Of a stretch of DNA of 10,644 nucleotides, positions 8,245 to 10,644 are shown piece after piece (the first letter of the stretch is position 1; the number at the start of each line of letters is the position of its first letter). The translations under genes and the position numbers were made by a program. Below the pieces are notes generated by a model, which was not told where the DNA came from, made no database searches, and saw only the letters and a list, made by a program, of their open reading frames with translations. The stretch lies in the NCBI GenBank assembly GCA_025936205.1, contig JAICTU010000323.1, positions 1 through 10,644 of the forward strand, read 5' to 3'. This stretch comes from Polyangiaceae bacterium. GTDB taxonomy: Bacteria > Myxococcota > Polyangia > Polyangiales > Polyangiaceae.

Positions 8245-10644
8245 ATGATGCCGGCCGTGCGTGTCGCCCGCGCCCGCTCCGAGCCCACGCCCGAGCACTT
8301 TGCCGATGGCTCCCCCGGAGCGGACGCGGTCGCGCGTCAGTTGAGCGTCGGCATCGAGGCGGCGCTGCAGGCCTTCGGGCAGGGGTTCCTCGATCATCCG
8401 GGCAACGAGGCGCTGCGCGCCGCCTTGCGCGCGCAGGAGCTGTCTGCCGAGGGCTATCTGCGCGAGCTGATCGCGCTGGTGTATCGCTGCGTCTTGATTG
8501 TCGCCGCCCCGGCGCGCGCTGGGCTGCACCCGGCAGGGAGCACCGTCGAAGGGCGGCGGCGCTGCGCGCGGAGCCTGGGTGACGGCTCGAGCGCGCCGAG
8601 CTGGTCGAGCTTGCGGGCGGTGTTTGCCGGACTGCGCCAGGGCGAGCCGCGGCTCGCGCTACCGGCGCTGGGCGGTATCTTTGCCGAGTCGTGCTGTCCC
8701 TCGCTCGAGGCAGCGGAGCTCGACGATGCGCTGCTGGCGCGCGCCTGGGTCGCGCTGAGTGCTGCGGGTGGCTCGCGGACGGCGATCCCGTGGTCCGAGC
8801 TCGCGCCGGAGCTGCTCGGCAGCGCCTACGAGAGTGTGCTCGCGCTGCGGCCGGCTCTCGCGAGCGACGCGGGGCGCTTGCTCTGGACACTCTGCGGCGA
8901 GCAGACCGGGGGCGCCCGTCGGCGCACGGGCAGCTACTACACGCCGGGGCACCTGGTGCAGGTCCTGCTCGATCGCGCGCTGGAGCCGCTGGTGCGGGCG
9001 ACCTGCGCGGCTCACCCCGAGGCACCGGCGCGCGCGCTGGCTTGCCTCGCGCTGGTCGATCCGGCGTGCGGCGCGGGATACTTCCTGTTGGCTGCGGCAC
9101 GGCGGCTGGCGCTGCACGTGGCCCAGCACGCGCTGCCCGACGACGAGCTGCGCGATGGTCACGCGGCGCTGCGCCACGTGCTCACTCACTGCACGTTCGG
9201 TGTGGATCTGGATCCGCTCGCGGTCGAGATCTGCCGGCTGAGCTTGTGGCTGGAGGCGGGTGAGCCCGGATTGGCGCTGAGCACGTTCCGCGTGCTGCAG
9301 GGGCACTCGCTCCTGGGCGCGACGGCAGCGCAGCTGGAGCGAGGCGTACCGCAGGTCGCCTGGCGCTCGCTGCCCGGTGAGGACCGGCGCCGGGCCCGCT
9401 CGCTCGAGCTGCGCAACCGGCAGGTCGCCGCCGAGGTCGCGCGCGCCGCGGGCGTGCCTGCCAACGAGAAGCAGCTGGCCGATGGCTGGTGTGCCGCGTT
9501 TCTCTGGCCCGAGGAACATTCGGAGTCGGCCCCCACCACTGACCTCTGGCTGCCGGCCTGGCGCGCGCGCGCCGGGCTGCCCGAGGCAACGCGGCAGGTG
9601 ACGGCGGAGCTCGCGGCGCAGCATTCGTTCTTTCACTGGCACCTCGAGTTCCCGGAAGTGTTCGCGCGCGGCGGCTTCGACCTGGTGCTGGGCAATCCGC
9701 CCTGGATCGCCCACGCGGGCCGCGCCTCGCAGCGCCTCCCCGCGCGCGTGAAGCGCTTCTACGAGCACAACTACGCCAGCTTCGCCGAGTACCCGACCAC
9801 GCATGGCATGTTCGTGTACCTGGGGGCGCGCGTGCTGCGCGAAGGGGGCTATCTCGGGCTCGTGATCCCGTCGTCGCTCTCGGAGCTGAGCGGCTACACG
9901 CCCACCCGCGTCGCGCACGATCGGCTGTGTGAATTTCCGGAGGAGCTGGTCGACTTCGGCGAGGGGCAATTTGCCGGCGTGACCCAGCCCTGCATGGCAC
10001 TGGTATCGCGTCGCCGTGCAACGGGCCGCGGGTCGAGCGCTGCCGGGCAGCCCTGGCCGATGCAGCGCGCGGATTTGAGCCCGCTCGCTCGCGCGCTGAT
10101 CGCCCGGCTGTGCGCGTTGTCTTCGCTGCCGCCGGAGCTGTTCGGTGAGCGCGGCGTGCAATCCGATCGCGCGCTGCTGCAGCACTTCCAGGAAACGCGC
10201 GCGCCGAGCGATCGCTTCGACACGCCGATCCGCGAGGGCACGGACGTGCGCGAGTTCGAGCTGCTCGAGCCGCGCTGGCACGTGGATCGAGCCGCCGTCG
10301 GCGCTCGGATGCGCAGCGCGGACGAGTTCCTGCGCGTGGGCGCGCTGGTGCGGCAGACGGCGCGCTATCCGATCGCCGCGCTCTCCGACGGGCTCGCGTT
10401 TCGCAATTCGTTGCTGGCGGTGTTCGAGGCGCCGGGTTGGCCCGCCGCGGCGCTGGTAGCGTTGCTCAACTCGGCGTTGATTCGCTGGCTGCACTTCATG
10501 CGCTTTCGCGATGCGCGGCAGCCGATCTTGCCGCAGGTGAAGATCGCTCACCTGCGCGCGATCCCCGCGCCAGCGGCAGCCCGCGCCGCCGAGCGCCTGC
10601 GAGGCGCCGGTCTGAGGAGCCAGGGGCGAGCTTCCCCCGAGCAG
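8245..10644 (+). CDS. Eco57I/PglX-like N6-adenine DNA methyltransferase of a restriction or defence locus (partial, 3' end off the right edge)
   Basis: The frame is open for 800 codons to the right edge. It encodes a class I SAM-dependent DNA adenine methylase of the large Eco57I-methylase-domain type. Conserved segments, numbered from ATG 8245: YLRELIALVYR (71-81), LPALGG (139-144), LGSAYESVL (191-199), TGSYYTP (228-234), SAM motif I DPACGAGYFL (272-281), GVDLDPLAVEICRLSLWLEA (319-338), FFHWHLEFPEVF (462-473), catalytic NPPW (484-487), and QVKIAHLRAIPAP (764-776), which is normally close to the C terminus. The part between NPPW and the C terminus probably includes target recognition. Large relatives carry a few hundred residues before the YRQLLRLVYR-like segment; here at most about 105 are possible, and no nuclease motif is seen. 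ATG 8245 or 8248 is the best start, but the ribosome site is poor (GGGG adjacent); the frame is open back to 8140. Whether it modifies, restricts or is a remnant depends on the missing right flank. Confidence 0.88.
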   Translation, partial: MMPAVRVARARSEPTPEHFADGSPGADAVARQLSVGIEAALQAFGQGFLDHPGNEALRAALRAQELSAEGYLRELIALVYRCVLIVAAPARAGLHPAGSTVEGRRRCARSLGDGSSAPSWSSLRAVFAGLRQGEPRLALPALGGIFAESCCPSLEAAELDDALLARAWVALSAAGGSRTAIPWSELAPELLGSAYESVLALRPALASDAGRLLWTLCGEQTGGARRRTGSYYTPGHLVQVLLDRALEPLVRATCAAHPEAPARALACLALVDPACGAGYFLLAAARRLALHVAQHALPDDELRDGHAALRHVLTHCTFGVDLDPLAVEICRLSLWLEAGEPGLALSTFRVLQGHSLLGATAAQLERGVPQVAWRSLPGEDRRRARSLELRNRQVAAEVARAAGVPANEKQLADGWCAAFLWPEEHSESAPTTDLWLPAWRARAGLPEATRQVTAELAAQHSFFHWHLEFPEVFARGGFDLVLGNPPWIAHAGRASQRLPARVKRFYEHNYASFAEYPTTHGMFVYLGARVLREGGYLGLVIPSSLSELSGYTPTRVAHDRLCEFPEELVDFGEGQFAGVTQPCMALVSRRRATGRGSSAAGQPWPMQRADLSPLARALIARLCALSSLPPELFGERGVQSDRALLQHFQETRAPSDRFDTPIREGTDVREFELLEPRWHVDRAAVGARMRSADEFLRVGALVRQTARYPIAALSDGLAFRNSLLAVFEAPGWPAAALVALLNSALIRWLHFMRFRDARQPILPQVKIAHLRAIPAPAAARAAERLRGAGLRSQGRASPEQ

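Noticed and set aside
8659..10551. 630-codon minus-strand open frame opposite the methyltransferase
   Set aside because: The plus frame carries ordered methyltransferase motifs (DPACGAG, NPPW). The minus frame is Arg/Gln/Ala-rich low-complexity text typical of antisense frames in GC-rich genes.
8245..10644. Naming the methyltransferase as DISARM drmMI or BREX pglX
   Set aside because: The motifs are shared by several large Eco57I-type methyltransferases, and no partner gene is inside the window.

Overview
The window is high-GC DNA (roughly two thirds G+C by eye) with tightly packed, overlapping genes. It carries large multi-domain hybrid histidine kinases and an ECF42-type sigma factor. This suggests a large-genome, signalling-rich bacterium; Myxococcota is my best guess and a high-GC proteobacterium the alternative. 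That placement rests on gene style only.

Layout from left to right. (1) Positions 1-1411, minus strand: a two-gene ECF42 unit, with a YCII/DGPF-domain protein (1067-1411) upstream of an ECF42 sigma factor (start 1039, running off the left edge). A near-perfect match to the ECF42 promoter signature lies at 1458-1485, which suggests the sigma factor drives its own operon. (2) Positions 1575-7938, minus strand: a four-gene operon transcribed right to left. It encodes a 1146-residue membrane hybrid kinase (CHASE3, GAF, coiled coil, HisKA, HATPase_c, three receivers), a CheR methyltransferase, a stand-alone CheB methylesterase domain, and a soluble REC-HisKA-HATPase_c-REC kinase. The genes overlap or nearly touch (ATGA overlap, 12-nt gap, 16-nt overlap), so they are probably translationally coupled. 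A GC-rich hairpin follows the last gene. (3) Positions 7939-8244: a divergent intergenic region with a sharply AT-rich patch next to the kinase start. (4) Position 8245 to the right edge, plus strand: an Eco57I/PglX-like adenine-specific DNA methyltransferase, missing its C-terminal end and with an unusually short N-terminal part. It may be the edge of a restriction or defence locus.

The signalling operon has methylation-adaptation enzymes but no chemoreceptor, CheA or CheW within the window. The large kinase has a coiled coil between GAF and HisKA in which Glu/Gln pairs recur every seven residues, as in chemoreceptor methylation helices. The leading hypothesis is therefore that CheR and CheB tune the kinase itself. 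The operon has no DNA-binding output protein and no separate HPt, so the final target of its five receiver domains is not visible here. Both the sigma factor and the methyltransferase are cut by the window edges but read as continuous open frames throughout.
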